A stretch of 64,000 bases of DNA, taken from assembly GCA_019787685.1 (NCBI GenBank), contig JAHNUO010000006.1, forward strand, positions 868,001 through 932,000, written 5' to 3'. The position numbers were made by a program, and so were the translations under genes. Source of the stretch: Chiua virens (Eukaryota > Basidiomycota > Agaricomycetes > Boletales > Boletaceae). Of the stretch, positions 10,630-19,261 are shown piece after piece. The notes under the pieces are model-generated. The model saw nothing but the letters and a program-made list of their open reading frames with translations. It had not been told where the DNA came from and ran no database searches. Within the stretch, counting starts at the first letter, position 1, and every line of letters starts with the position of its first letter.

Positions 10630-12015
10630 ATGGCTACGCACGCAACCAGATCCAGAAGCCGCGCTGAAGGCGCACGACCAATATCTCCACGATTCAACCC
10701 TCTCATACAATACGGAAGTACTCGTCGAGGTGCAGAACTCGTCGAACAATTCCAAACCTTTTCCTCCAGACACGCCCCTTCCGCCTCCATGGCAGGTCGC
10801 GTACCACAAACTCCCACTCCGGGAGCACGCATCGCAGAGCGCGCACTCGGAGGACGACTAGATACTGCTCCGTCCGAACTCTCCGAAGAACCCATCACCG
10901 CACCACAGAATGCGTTAGGTGATGATGACCCGGACGATCCGGACTACCCCGGAGATGATCCTGGTTCCGACCACGACTCCAACCCCGATTCATATCGCTC
11001 AGAGAACGACCTCACCGAGGCTGAAAACGTTCTCGGACAACTCGCCAATGCTATTCGCGACCTCGCCCGTTCTTCCCGTCGCCCTCCCTCCGACTCCTCT
11101 CCCCGCACTAAGGTCCGGGAACCAGACCAGTTTGACGGGACTGATCCCCGCAAACTCCGAGTCTTCCTGGTCCAATGCGAACTAAACTTCCAAGACCGCC
11201 CTAACGCTTTCCGCACAGACCGCGCCAAAGTAACCTTCACGCAGTCTTACCTCAAGGGTATGGCCCTGGAATGGTTCGAACCGGACCTACTCCAGATGGA
11301 AGATTCGACACTCCGTCCTGACTGGATGGATAACTACACCGAGTTTGTCTTGGAACTCCAGACGAACTTCGGACCTCACGACCCCGTCGGAGATGCCGAG
11401 CATCAGCTCGATCATCTCTCTATGAAGGATGGACAGCGTATCAACAAGTACGTTGTCGAATTTAACAGGATTACTTCGCAAGTCCGAGGTTACGGAGAAG
11501 GTGCCCTCCGGCACCATTTCTACAATGGGTTGCCTGACCGCATCAAGGATGAGATCTCCCGCGTTGGCAAACCCTCCGACCTCGTCCAACTCCGCTACCT
11601 CGCACAAGGTATCGACGCGCGCTACTGGGAGCGCAAGTCCGAGATAAGCCGCCAAACAAAGCAACCCTCCAACAACTCCGCACCCAAGACCTCCGAGAAA
11701 CACTCCGCATCCAACTCCGGTAATCATTCCGGCAACCAGAAGTCGAAAGACTCCTCGGAGTCCAAAGGCAAAGTTGCCACTACCCCCGCTGTCCCGAAGC
11801 CCGACTATTCTTCTAAGTTAGGCAAGGACGGTAAACTCACTGCAGAAGAACGCAAACGTCGTTTCGACAATAACCTCTGCATGTTCTGCGGGAAATCCGG
11901 GCACATGGCTAAGGATTGCTCCAAGTCTTCTTCCAGGGCATCCAAGGCTCGTGCAACGAAGACCGCAACTCCGGAAACAAAACCGGATACCTCCAGCACG
12001 GAGGCAAAAAAATAG
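10630..12015 (+). CDS. Retrotransposon Gag with zinc knuckle
   Basis: Forms the capsid-like particle that packages the element RNA. A 461-residue ORF starts 37 nt after the 5' LTR. An N-terminal Arg/Pro-rich and acidic region of about 150 residues is followed by a Retrotrans_gag domain (FDGTDPRKLRVFL ... KGMALEWFEPDLL ... LETNFGPHDPVGDAE-like ... HHFYNGLPDRIKDE). The C-terminal part has a CX2CX4HX4C zinc knuckle (CMFCGKSGHMAKDC, about residues 417-430). The frame is intact. It ends in a run of seven A directly before TAG, where a -1 shift would enter the protease frame. The Ty3-like gag organisation and the CTCCG-rich codons match the LTR, so it belongs to this element. Confidence 0.9.
   Translation: MATHATRSRSRAEGARPISPRFNPLIQYGSTRRGAELVEQFQTFSSRHAPSASMAGRVPQTPTPGARIAERALGGRLDTAPSELSEEPITAPQNALGDDDPDDPDYPGDDPGSDHDSNPDSYRSENDLTEAENVLGQLANAIRDLARSSRRPPSDSSPRTKVREPDQFDGTDPRKLRVFLVQCELNFQDRPNAFRTDRAKVTFTQSYLKGMALEWFEPDLLQMEDSTLRPDWMDNYTEFVLELQTNFGPHDPVGDAEHQLDHLSMKDGQRINKYVVEFNRITSQVRGYGEGALRHHFYNGLPDRIKDEISRVGKPSDLVQLRYLAQGIDARYWERKSEISRQTKQPSNNSAPKTSEKHSASNSGNHSGNQKSKDSSESKGKVATTPAVPKPDYSSKLGKDGKLTAEERKRRFDNNLCMFCGKSGHMAKDCSKSSSRASKARATKTATPETKPDTSSTEAKK
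12006..12012 (+). promoter_or_regulatory. Candidate -1 ribosomal frameshift site
   Basis: Seven consecutive A read A_AAA_AAA in the gag frame (GCA AAA AAA TAG), immediately before the gag stop. Sliding back one base continues in the overlapping protease frame (ATA GTC CGC). The heptamer fits X_XXY_YYZ. I did not establish a downstream structure. Confidence 0.55.
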
Positions 12016-12566
12016 TCCGCAACCTCCGCAACTCCGCACGGATGGAAGGTTGCGTTGACACCTCCCGTGCACCTAAGGAGCTACGTCTCAACGCATCCGC
12101 TCTTTCAGATCCCAAATCCCTTATGCCCTCCGTCTCTATAGTCTCCCATGACATTCCTTCCTTCTCTGCGCTTGTAGACTCCGGCTCCTCCGATTGTTTC
12201 ATAGATACAACCTTTGTCAATGACCATGAAATTTCCTCCTACTCCGTACCTCCGCTTCAACTCCGACTCTTCGATGGAACATCCAATTCAACCATTACTC
12301 AAGCGATCGACCTCGTCTTCTTCTTCCTCGGCCCCTCCTCGTCATCCGCGCGTTTCCTCCGTCTCTTCTCCGGTCGCTCCTCTCCTGGGAGCTCGCACTT
12401 CAGCTTGCCCTTCTGGCAAGCCTCGCAAGACCGTCCCTTTTTCCCTTCTCCGGGAACGCACTCGATTCCCGCCGTTACGCATCTTGCGCACGGCTCCCTC
12501 TCTCTCTCCTTCCCCTTGCCCTTATCCTTCGGAGCGCTTTGCTCCGCTCGGATCTCCTCGGCCTGA
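12013..12566 (+). pseudogene. Retropepsin-like protease, truncated
   Basis: In the -1 frame after gag, the sequence reads FSALVDSGSSDCFID, the active-site loop of a retroviral-type aspartic protease, then LRLFDGTSNSTITQAIDL, the flap-side strand usual in Ty3 elements. Just after AIDL (about 12315) the family sequence stops. Low-complexity Ser/Pro/Arg sequence follows to a stop at 12566, so the C-terminal half of the protease and all later pol domains are lost. The break looks like an internal deletion joining the protease to 3' element sequence. Confidence 0.75.
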
Positions 12567-12866
12567 CAACTCCGTCAGCTCCGCGCTACTCGGACTTAAC
12601 TCACTACTCACCCTCTTCTTGGCCGCCTCCTCGGCCTCCTTGAGGCGCTTCTCCTCCGCGACCTTCTGCGCCTCCTCCGCCTTCCGCTTTGCCTCCTCCG
12701 CCTTCCGTCTCGCCTCCTCCGCTTTCCTCCGTTGCTCCTCCTCCTTCCGCGCTTTTGCGCGTCGACGCCGCTCGGACGCCTTCGCCTCGAACAGCTCGTC
12801 GCTGTCGTCGTCGGCCTCCTTGAGACGCTCGTCGCTCCATTGTTTGACGTTGTCGATATCGGACAT
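12522..12866 (-). CDS. Antisense charged coiled-coil ORF inside the retrotransposon
   Basis: A 114-residue ORF opposite to gag. It opens MSDIDNVKQWSDERLKEADD and continues with repeated KAEEARR/KAEEAKR blocks that form a strongly charged coiled coil, then ends in a Ser-rich tail. A TATA box (TATAAAT, reverse strand, 12905-12911) lies about 40 nt upstream of its ATG. The opposite strand reads only Ser/Arg low complexity, so the minus-strand ORF is the better coding candidate. I do not recognise a function. The compositional repeat alone could also explain a long ORF. Confidence 0.5.
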   Translation of the reverse strand: MSDIDNVKQWSDERLKEADDDSDELFEAKASERRRRAKARKEEEQRRKAEEARRKAEEAKRKAEEAQKVAEEKRLKEAEEAAKKRVSSELSPSSAELTELSGRGDPSGAKRSEG

Positions 12867-12904
12867 GGTAGAGGTTGGAAGTTAAGGAGCGAAGGCACGC
12901 CCGA

Positions 12905-12911
12905 ATTTATA
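12905..12911 (-). promoter_or_regulatory. TATA box for the antisense ORF
   Basis: On the minus strand the bases read TATAAAT, about 40 nt before the ATG at 12866. The spacing allows a short leader of roughly 10 nt. Confidence 0.35.
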
Positions 12912-13020
12912 TGAGGGACTCCGCATCTGAGTCCGAAATTGAAGTCCGCAAATCCGCTTTGACCTTGCTTTGCTTTGACAGCTATTGTTTCTCGCTTATG
13001 GCCTTCAGGGGTTCAGGCCT

Positions 13021-13030
13021 AAAGGGGGGA
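13021..13030 (+). other. Polypurine tract
   Basis: AAAGGGGGGA lies 3 nt before the 3' LTR (13034) and is the expected plus-strand primer site. Confidence 0.75.
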
Positions 13031-13033
13031 TAC

Positions 13034-13602
13034 TGTCATATCCCGTATATCTCATCGATCCAACTCCGAGATCTCCGGGCTTACTCTTTCATAACTCCGG
13101 TACGATCTCTCTCCGGACACAACTCCTGATCTCCGGACTTCACTTAGAACCTTCTCGATTTCCTCTTATCTCTTTTCGTACTAGTGTTACATTAGTAATA
13201 ACCTGTGTCTCGCTTAACAGCACAGCTCTGGCCTCTGTACATACCCGGCTCCACTCCGGTTACATACTTTCCCGATTTCCGTCTTACTCAGTTTCTTACC
13301 AACCCCGTTACTAATCTCCATTCTACTCCGAGTATATAAACTGTAGTACTCCGACTTTGTACCCTCAGTCTGAATATTAGTTTTACCTTCTATTCCCTCC
13401 GAACTCTATAAGACCTCGACGGTCTTATCTCTGCTCGACTTCACTTCGGTGTTAAGTCTCACCTCCGACCTCCGTTCTCCGTTCCCCGAAATAAAGGACA
13501 GACTCGTGACAAGGGCGCACCACACACGGTGAAGCCAAGTCCCTCCGCAAGAATAACTCCGGAGTTCCGGAGTTAATACCCCGAGTAGACCCGGTCTTAA
13601 CA
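13034..13602 (+). repeat. 3' LTR
   Basis: A 569-bp copy of 10024-10592 with one difference: T at 13229 where the 5' LTR has C, in a CpG context. It is followed by the CCTTG target duplication. Confidence 0.95.
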
Positions 13603-14042
13603 CCTTGATTGCCATCCAAAACGCAAAAGAAATAACCTTTCATATGCGCCATTTGGTCCTGTCCTCCAGAAGAAGGGCTTTGAGTTCCTATTTCAACTGG
13701 ATCAAAAGTACATCCCACTCAAGGACCTTCAAGACTTGCTCACAATCGAAGTAGGTACAGCAATTTTGATCATGCAATATGCATCATGGGACTTGGCTGC
13801 ACTGCGTGCTGGAAAGTTGATGTTGGCAGGGCAAACTTAGATATACCATGCTGTTATATCCATTCTGATACACAATATACATGATTCTGTTTGATTTCCT
13901 ACAAGCCTGACAGTGTGACGCACTTCAAGCAGTCTATAGATTGATCCCAGACAAATTCCGATCACTGCCAAAATCCCGAAAATAATAATAATTGATTTTG
14001 GGCTTCAGTCACGTCGGGATACAATCTACATGCATATACAAC

Positions 14043-14164
14043 TCGAATGGTATCTTTTTCGCCCAATTCCGATGATGTGTTGAAGCGCTGTGAGGGGGCC
14101 GATAATGGAGGTGATTTTTTTTGGAGATTTCCCACACTGCCACCTCACGTGAAAACAACAGTAA
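14043..14164 (-). repeat. Right terminal inverted repeat of the transposon
   Basis: Inverted copy of 6114-6235 (about 93% identical by eye), followed by TA at 14165-14166. Between the accessory stop (13840) and this repeat lie about 200 bp of AT-rich DNA without a gene. Confidence 0.9.
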
Positions 14165-14166
14165 TA

Positions 14167-15788
14167 CATCAAGTCTTTAGTTCTGTATGTTTGCGTCGAT
14201 TCAAGTTTTGCCAGTACCGCCGGAACCCACCGGTGCTAGTGGCATGAATGGTCCGGGATGAATGCTAATCCTTATGCACGACAGCTGGAATATGATCCAT
14301 GTACAGATTGAAATCGATGATCGTACGCACGTATTTTTTGTTTCCCCCTCGGTGTTCCGGATGGATCTCGGCGTGTGTCTATGGCTCAAAAATGGAATCA
14401 TACAAGTGTCCATTGGTAAATCATGATTGTCGCGCACCGAGGAACAGCCGCCGGGGCGGGCCGGGTGCAGGAGCTCAAAGAAAGGATGTTCACCATCACA
14501 GGCCATCCTGCGCAGTACCATGTAAGACAACTCCCAATATTAACCCTCCTTCGTCTGTTCACGCTATAGATCCCTACACGCATGACTTCCTGTAGAGGAA
14601 ACCGCCAATCGCCGCGACGCGAGACGATCCTGACGGTGGAATCTGGAGGATGAACCCATACTTTGAGCCTGAGGTTCGCCAGTGAAGTTTCCGGATCCAC
14701 TAGTAGTAATTTGCAAAGCACGAGCGCGTTTTCAATGCCTGACTAGCGTTTGTACGTAGGTGGGATGCACGCATCCCCACAAAGGCGACATACCCCTTGA
14801 CAAAGCTGGTGAACGGCCGACAGAGGACATAAAGCGACCATTTACTCGGCTTTCGAATGAAGGACGATAATCGTTGCAGTGACCGCTGATTCAAACAAAT
14901 CGACTTGCCGGTGATCCCAGCGCGGCTAAGGCGCACAGCATACCGAGCACAGGCTAACCTGCAAGTGCCTCTTCCGATGATCGTGACTTATAAATCCTTC
15001 TGGTAAGACATTGTTTGTCGTTCGTCGCTGTCAGCCGCGTGCTAATATGGTGTCGAGAAGAACGAAGTTGGCTGGGGAGCATAAATGGGACGTCCCTCTG
15101 CGATAACTTGCCAGCGAGCGCTATAATATCAATCCTCTAAGCCATGATAGTCACGGTGGTTAGGCTTTTCATATCACCATCCACAAGGTAAATACCTCGT
15201 TCAAGTGCGCATTCGCTTCATGGCAAGTACTACTAGTGCCTCTACTCGCAAACTCCCAACTTTGAAGTTAGTAAGTCACTATGGTCATGATGTCCGGACT
15301 CCGTGCCAGTGAGAACGGTCACTTGAAGCGCCAACCGTTAACTTGAAATGAGTTTGCAGCGGGGTTTGGACGATACCATCATGATCACTAATGTTCCACC
15401 GACTTAGGTGTTCCCCTAGGGCGAACTAGTGTCTACCCACTGGCATGGTTTTGCATGTCGCGATCCTCGGCAGGCATTTGTAGATTGGCGTGTGCTGGAA
15501 GCAAAAAGGACTCGGACAACCTTGCAAATTGAATGGCCCGCAAGGCTCCCGGAGCTTGCCAGTGCCCGAACTCGCAAGTAAATGTCCCCGGCCTCCGAGA
15601 CCTTGCAGCGCCTTCAAGCTTGTTGCAGGGCAGCATTGCCTTACTAGTTCACTCACTGTAAGCCCAACAGTGCTATGTAAAGATTCTGGTGCGGTATGAT
15701 CCTCTTCAAATATTGTGGCAACTCGTTTACATACATGCATACATAGTACTAATCAGACGAATAGAAAAAAGGTAAATACACACGTGAA
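14167..15788. other. Gene-poor region right of the transposon
   Basis: These 1.6 kb lie between the transposon end and the stop of the DUF89 gene. Several ORFs of 60-110 codons occur on both strands (for example 14201-14530, 14398-14721, 15426-15740 minus), but they overlap and carry no motif I recognise. I see no tRNA boxes or tandem repeat. Confidence 0.5.
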
Positions 15789-17834
15789 TTACACTGGTGA
15801 CTTCAACCAGCGACTGAGCATTCCGCCAGGAATAGCGTGTAAGATATTATCACGCAAAACGGACCTTTTCCCCTGGGCGACCTTCGGATAGCAGAACAAC
15901 AGCCTGGTAAACGTGTCTATTAGAGAACGATCAAACGGGCCGCGAGATTCATCTCTTACATATTTCCCACTAATTTTCCATCCCGGTTCAGCCTTGTCCA
16001 GTTTCTCCGCCCTTCTATCCCCATCGTCTCCAAGCCCAACCACGACGTCACTCTTGATAGTTCGCAAACTGCACACCTTTGGAGAACCCGCCGCGCTGGC
16101 CATCGGTCCGATTGCGACATCGAAAGGGGTACTCGCAGGCGCAGCACAATCATACGTCAACTTGCGATGGTTCAAGTCACCCTTGAAGAAGACCAGATCC
16201 GAGCGGGAGAGGTGAAGGAATAAATCCGGTGCTTCGCTATGTAAGTCCCAGAATGTGTAACCAGTACACCAGAAGGGGTGTTGCTCGTATACCCATCTAC
16301 CATCCCTTTCGTATTGCTGGACGAGTACACTCAATATTGTATATCCCAGAGTTAAGGGAGCGCCTGACCTTCCAGCGCGCGCCGAGACGCCTAAGTGACT
16401 CCCTTTCTGCCTCAGTTGCTTTGGGGAAGAGGTGTCCATACACCATGGTGTTCGACAACCATTCCCAATCCTTTCGGGTAACATCCGAAACAAACCACGG
16501 GTACCGCTTGCCATGGAATCTGATTTGCTTCGCCAGGCCACTCTGGATGAGGAAATCCGCTACAAGTCCGTCGATCAGCCGCATTCATTGGCATGGTTTG
16601 GCTCCTTCACGTACCATAAACACAATCGCAGTATAATTCGAAACCAGCGTTGTCCAACACGAAGTCGATGCGGCCGCCAGTTCTCTCCCGAAGCTCTTTA
16701 ATGGTATCCCACAACGGGTTTAGGTGGTTTCCCAGGATATTCTTTTCCGTCGCAGCAAGACTATCGCCACCGGTAGACTGGAGTGACTTAATTTGCTCTT
16801 CCGTCATGTTGATAAGCAGTGACAAGTCAGTGGAGTTCCCCCACAGGCAAACTAAAGAAAGTCAAATCTTCGGCTGTGTTCGAAGGCGCCATACACCAAC
16901 CTTGAGTCAATTCGAGGAACATGAGGCGCTCAGCTTCGGTCTTCTCCTGATCGGAGATGTTTTCCGGCTGTTTGAAAGGTTCGGCGAGGCGCATCGAGAG
17001 CTCGAACACGGCATCAGAAGACCTAGAAAACGTGTCACACTAAGTGTTGTCAGCGGCATTCTTGAGATGAATTTTGTTTGAGCTACTTTCTGGCGGTAGA
17101 ACACGTCATAGTCTTTCCAGTACTTGCTTACACTGAAGCACTCGTGCAAGCGACGATACTTGTAAGCTTCGGCGAAAAGCCAAGGTGCGTTCATAAAGTC
17201 TTTGCCTTGATCAAGGGATTGATATCTCGAGAATAGTGTGACAGACATTGCCCAAGTGCTCACCCTGGAAATATTTAGCAATTTCTTTGTTCCAGAGGGC
17301 GACGTCGCCTTCGCCGTCATCAATGATTGGTCTCAACTTGGCATTTCCGCTCAGGTCTGCCATGAGCGCGTCCATCCTTTCGAGACACTGGACAAGGTCG
17401 ACAACGCGGTCCTCGGAAGACTGTTCATTGAGCGTGCGCGAGGTATCGTCGATTCCCTTCCCAAGAATGGTTGGAAGGCGCACGCCCATGGTTGCATGGG
17501 CAAAGGAGTATTCATGATAACCACGGAAAGCGGGCCAAGGAGGATTGTTGGGGATCAACCTAGAATGTACCAGTCAAACACAAGATCAGCAATACAAAGA
17601 AGCACGAACCCTGGATGGGGTTCTTGGCCACGGGGCCTTGATATCCTTCTTGTCTGGCAAGTGGCCGAGATGAAGAGTGACGCGGGATGGGGGTGCAGAC
17701 GAGGGGAGGGCACTTGTACCACTGGTGACGGCAGGGTCGACGACGATGGGATCATGATGCTCTGATGTGTTTGTCATCGGAGGCTTTGCTGAGTCTGAAG
17801 CGGGGGGAGTGGGAGGGAAATAATCGTTGATCAT
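15789..17834 (-). CDS. DUF89/ARMT1-family damage-control phosphatase
   Basis: A metal-dependent phosphatase or carboxyl methyltransferase of subfamily III (human ARMT1, yeast YMR027W), thought to act on damaged or overflow sugar phosphates. Signature segments appear in order over several exons: an N-terminal PWPAFRGYHEYSFA ... GKGIDDTSRT helix, then FVLDNAGFEL (Asp-Asn metal site), FKGDLNHRKL and LRTIKSDVVVGLG. The middle reads FHGKRYPWFVSDVT and DWEWLSNT. The stop is at 15789. The start at 17834 gives a Pro/Ser-rich leader; the Met at 17777 is an alternative. At least six exons are implied. Total length is about 450-500 residues, normal for the family. I see no broken motif. Confidence 0.88.
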
Positions 17835-18144
17835 GTAGGAGGGTAAGATGGGAGAGAAGAGCGAAGAGCGAAAGAGCGAGGTTTTTATCGGGTACGGAGA
17901 GGTTCGGTTGGTTATATATTGGATGAGATGGCCTTCAAAATACAGCGTATATTCCAAGAAAGGAAGGTACATGGTCTGACGTCACATGTGGATGACGTCG
18001 GAGTATCAGAACAAACTCTGAGCAAACTCGTCCGAGTGTTTCTTATCGATCAGCGTAGTATCGGCGCAAATTCTCTCTACAGCGTTTATTTGGCGGTTGG
18101 ACTCGTAGAAATTACGTAAAAATACACTCTTATCATGTCCCCCG

Positions 18145-19043
18145 ATGAACGTGGCAATCGCAAGGCTCCTCCTCATCCACCTCATGACACAGGAAATCAA
18201 GTTCACCTCCTTCGGTATCCCCTATATTCGCGAGTTTGAAAATGTCTCTGTCATACCACACCGACGTCGGAAAGAGTCCCCAGCAAAACACGCTCCGTCC
18301 TCTGGTCATCCCAGCACCTTTTACAACCCGAATGCCTCTCCTTCGTGCTCATCCTCAACTTCGTCCTTTTGCTACATCGACAGTCCTCCAGGACGACCTC
18401 CCCGTTTTCCTTCCTTCTCCTTCCGATCACCGACTTCGCTCTTCAAGCGAAAACCTACCGACGACGACTATTCCCCTACTTATCACACTATTTCCTCCAG
18501 AGACCGTCCGACAGACCCCCCTAAGTCGGGGATCCCCGAACAACTTCCTTCTCCACCCGAATCTAACAGCCCAGAAACACATGGAATTTACATTCAATTT
18601 CCTTCTGACCATGTACATCCGCGGCAGATGTCTCGCAAGGAGAAGCTAGTTCTTCTTCAGCAGACGATCAGCATGGCAGTGCTTGATGCCGGAATGAGTC
18701 GCTCTCCTGGAAATTCTACTCGTCCCGAGAGTCACTCAGATGATATTCCAGTACATAGCTCCCGAGGATATAGGACCACGGATGCTTTATTCTGCGGGAC
18801 ATATGGTCAATTGATGGCTGCATTAGAAGGCGCCGGCTTATCTGCGGCGCCATGCGAGGAGGGATTATCCAGATGTAGGTACTTGTTTGCTGTCACTACA
18901 TACTCACCGTGTGCTCAGATCGCATCTACTCCAGACACACGTTTGGGTGCTCTGTTTGTAGCACGCAACGTTGGCGCTACTGGCGTACAACTCAGAAAAA
19001 TCACATTGTGGGGCTGACCATTAGCATGCATTCGTCCGGTTGA
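18145..19043 (+). CDS. Hypothetical Ser/Pro-rich protein
   Basis: An ORF open from 18145 encodes a Ser/Pro/Arg-rich region, then a more conserved-looking part (MSRKEKLVLLQQTISMAVLD ... YRTTDALFCGTYGQLMAALE). A probable 47-nt intron from about 18873 (donor GTAGGT) joins to an exon rich in Trp, Arg and Thr that ends at 19043; reading through instead ends at 19015. The true start is uncertain: an overlapping frame begins MSLSYHTDVGKS at about 18242. I recognise no family. It is divergent from the DUF89 gene. Confidence 0.45.
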
Positions 19044-19261
19044 ATCCCAGGTTCTGACTGCAGCGGCTGACCCGTCTTGACATCCGAGTCCGACCCTATT
19101 CCACTTGATTCCCTTCCAAGCACCGCCGGAGCGGGCGTGGATATACTTACTTTATGTATTGCTTTTGCCTTCCCCATTAGTCCCACGTCTCACGTTGTAC
19201 TGCACGACCTATCTAATCGATTACCCACGTAACTTCCCATCTCACCACACTATCATCGAAC

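Larger units (their letters stand above)
10024..13602 (+). mobile_element. Non-autonomous LTR retrotransposon with gag (TR-GAG type, Ty3-related)
   Basis: A 3,579-bp element with 569-bp direct LTRs that start TGTCAT and end TTAACA. It is flanked by the perfect 5-bp target duplication CCTTG (10019-10023 and 13603-13607). The internal 2.4 kb encodes gag with a zinc knuckle, a protease start in the -1 frame and an antisense coiled-coil ORF. No reverse transcriptase, RNase H or integrase motif is present, so it must borrow enzymes. The two LTRs differ at one position only (C at 10219, T at 13229), so the insertion is recent. It lies inside the accessory gene of the DNA transposon, in the same orientation. 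Confidence 0.92.
9654..13840 (+). pseudogene. Second accessory ORF, split by an LTR retrotransposon
   Basis: An ORF begins at 9654, 3 nt after the stop of the preceding gene. It encodes a Pro/Gly-rich segment and then DDMDAPDIISWFKSL before the retrotransposon enters at 10024. Beyond the insertion and its repeated CCTTG, sequence from 13608 continues in the same frame to a TAG at 13838-13840: together 370 + 233 nt, exactly 201 codons. The distal part (APFGPVLQKKGFEFLFQLD ... LKDLQDLLTIEVGTAILIMQ) looks like a SAM-type helical domain. It may be the C-terminus of the Zn2Cys6-like gene, joined by a very short 33-nt intron (9643-9675), or a separate gene; the sequence does not decide. Confidence 0.7.
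6112..14166 (+). mobile_element. Tc1/mariner-superfamily DNA transposon with accessory genes (about 8.05 kb)
   Basis: The element proper is 6114-14164. It is bounded by 122-bp inverted repeats (6114-6235 and 14043-14164) that start TTACTGTTGTTTTCACGTG, and it is flanked on both sides by the dinucleotide TA (6112-6113 and 14165-14166), the target duplication typical of this superfamily. Inside, all in plus orientation, lie a DDE transposase (6387-7624), a Zn2Cys6-like accessory gene (7785-9650) and a second accessory ORF (9654-13840) broken by an LTR retrotransposon (10024-13602). Without that insertion the element would be about 4.5 kb. The boundaries come from the inverted repeat and TA duplication read by eye; about 9 of 122 repeat positions differ. 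Confidence 0.85.

Noticed and set aside
12214..12885. 223-codon plus-strand ORF rich in Ser, Arg and Pro
   Set aside because: It is the complement of the antisense coiled-coil ORF plus low-complexity DNA. It has no domain, and the minus-strand reading is better.
14047..14247. ORF MVSFSPNSDDVLKRCEG, also found on the minus strand at 6070-6279
   Set aside because: The matching ORFs are the two transposon inverted repeats read as protein. They are not genes.
15426..15740. 104-codon minus-strand ORF
   Set aside because: No motif, overlapped by ORFs on both strands, and codon use looks random.
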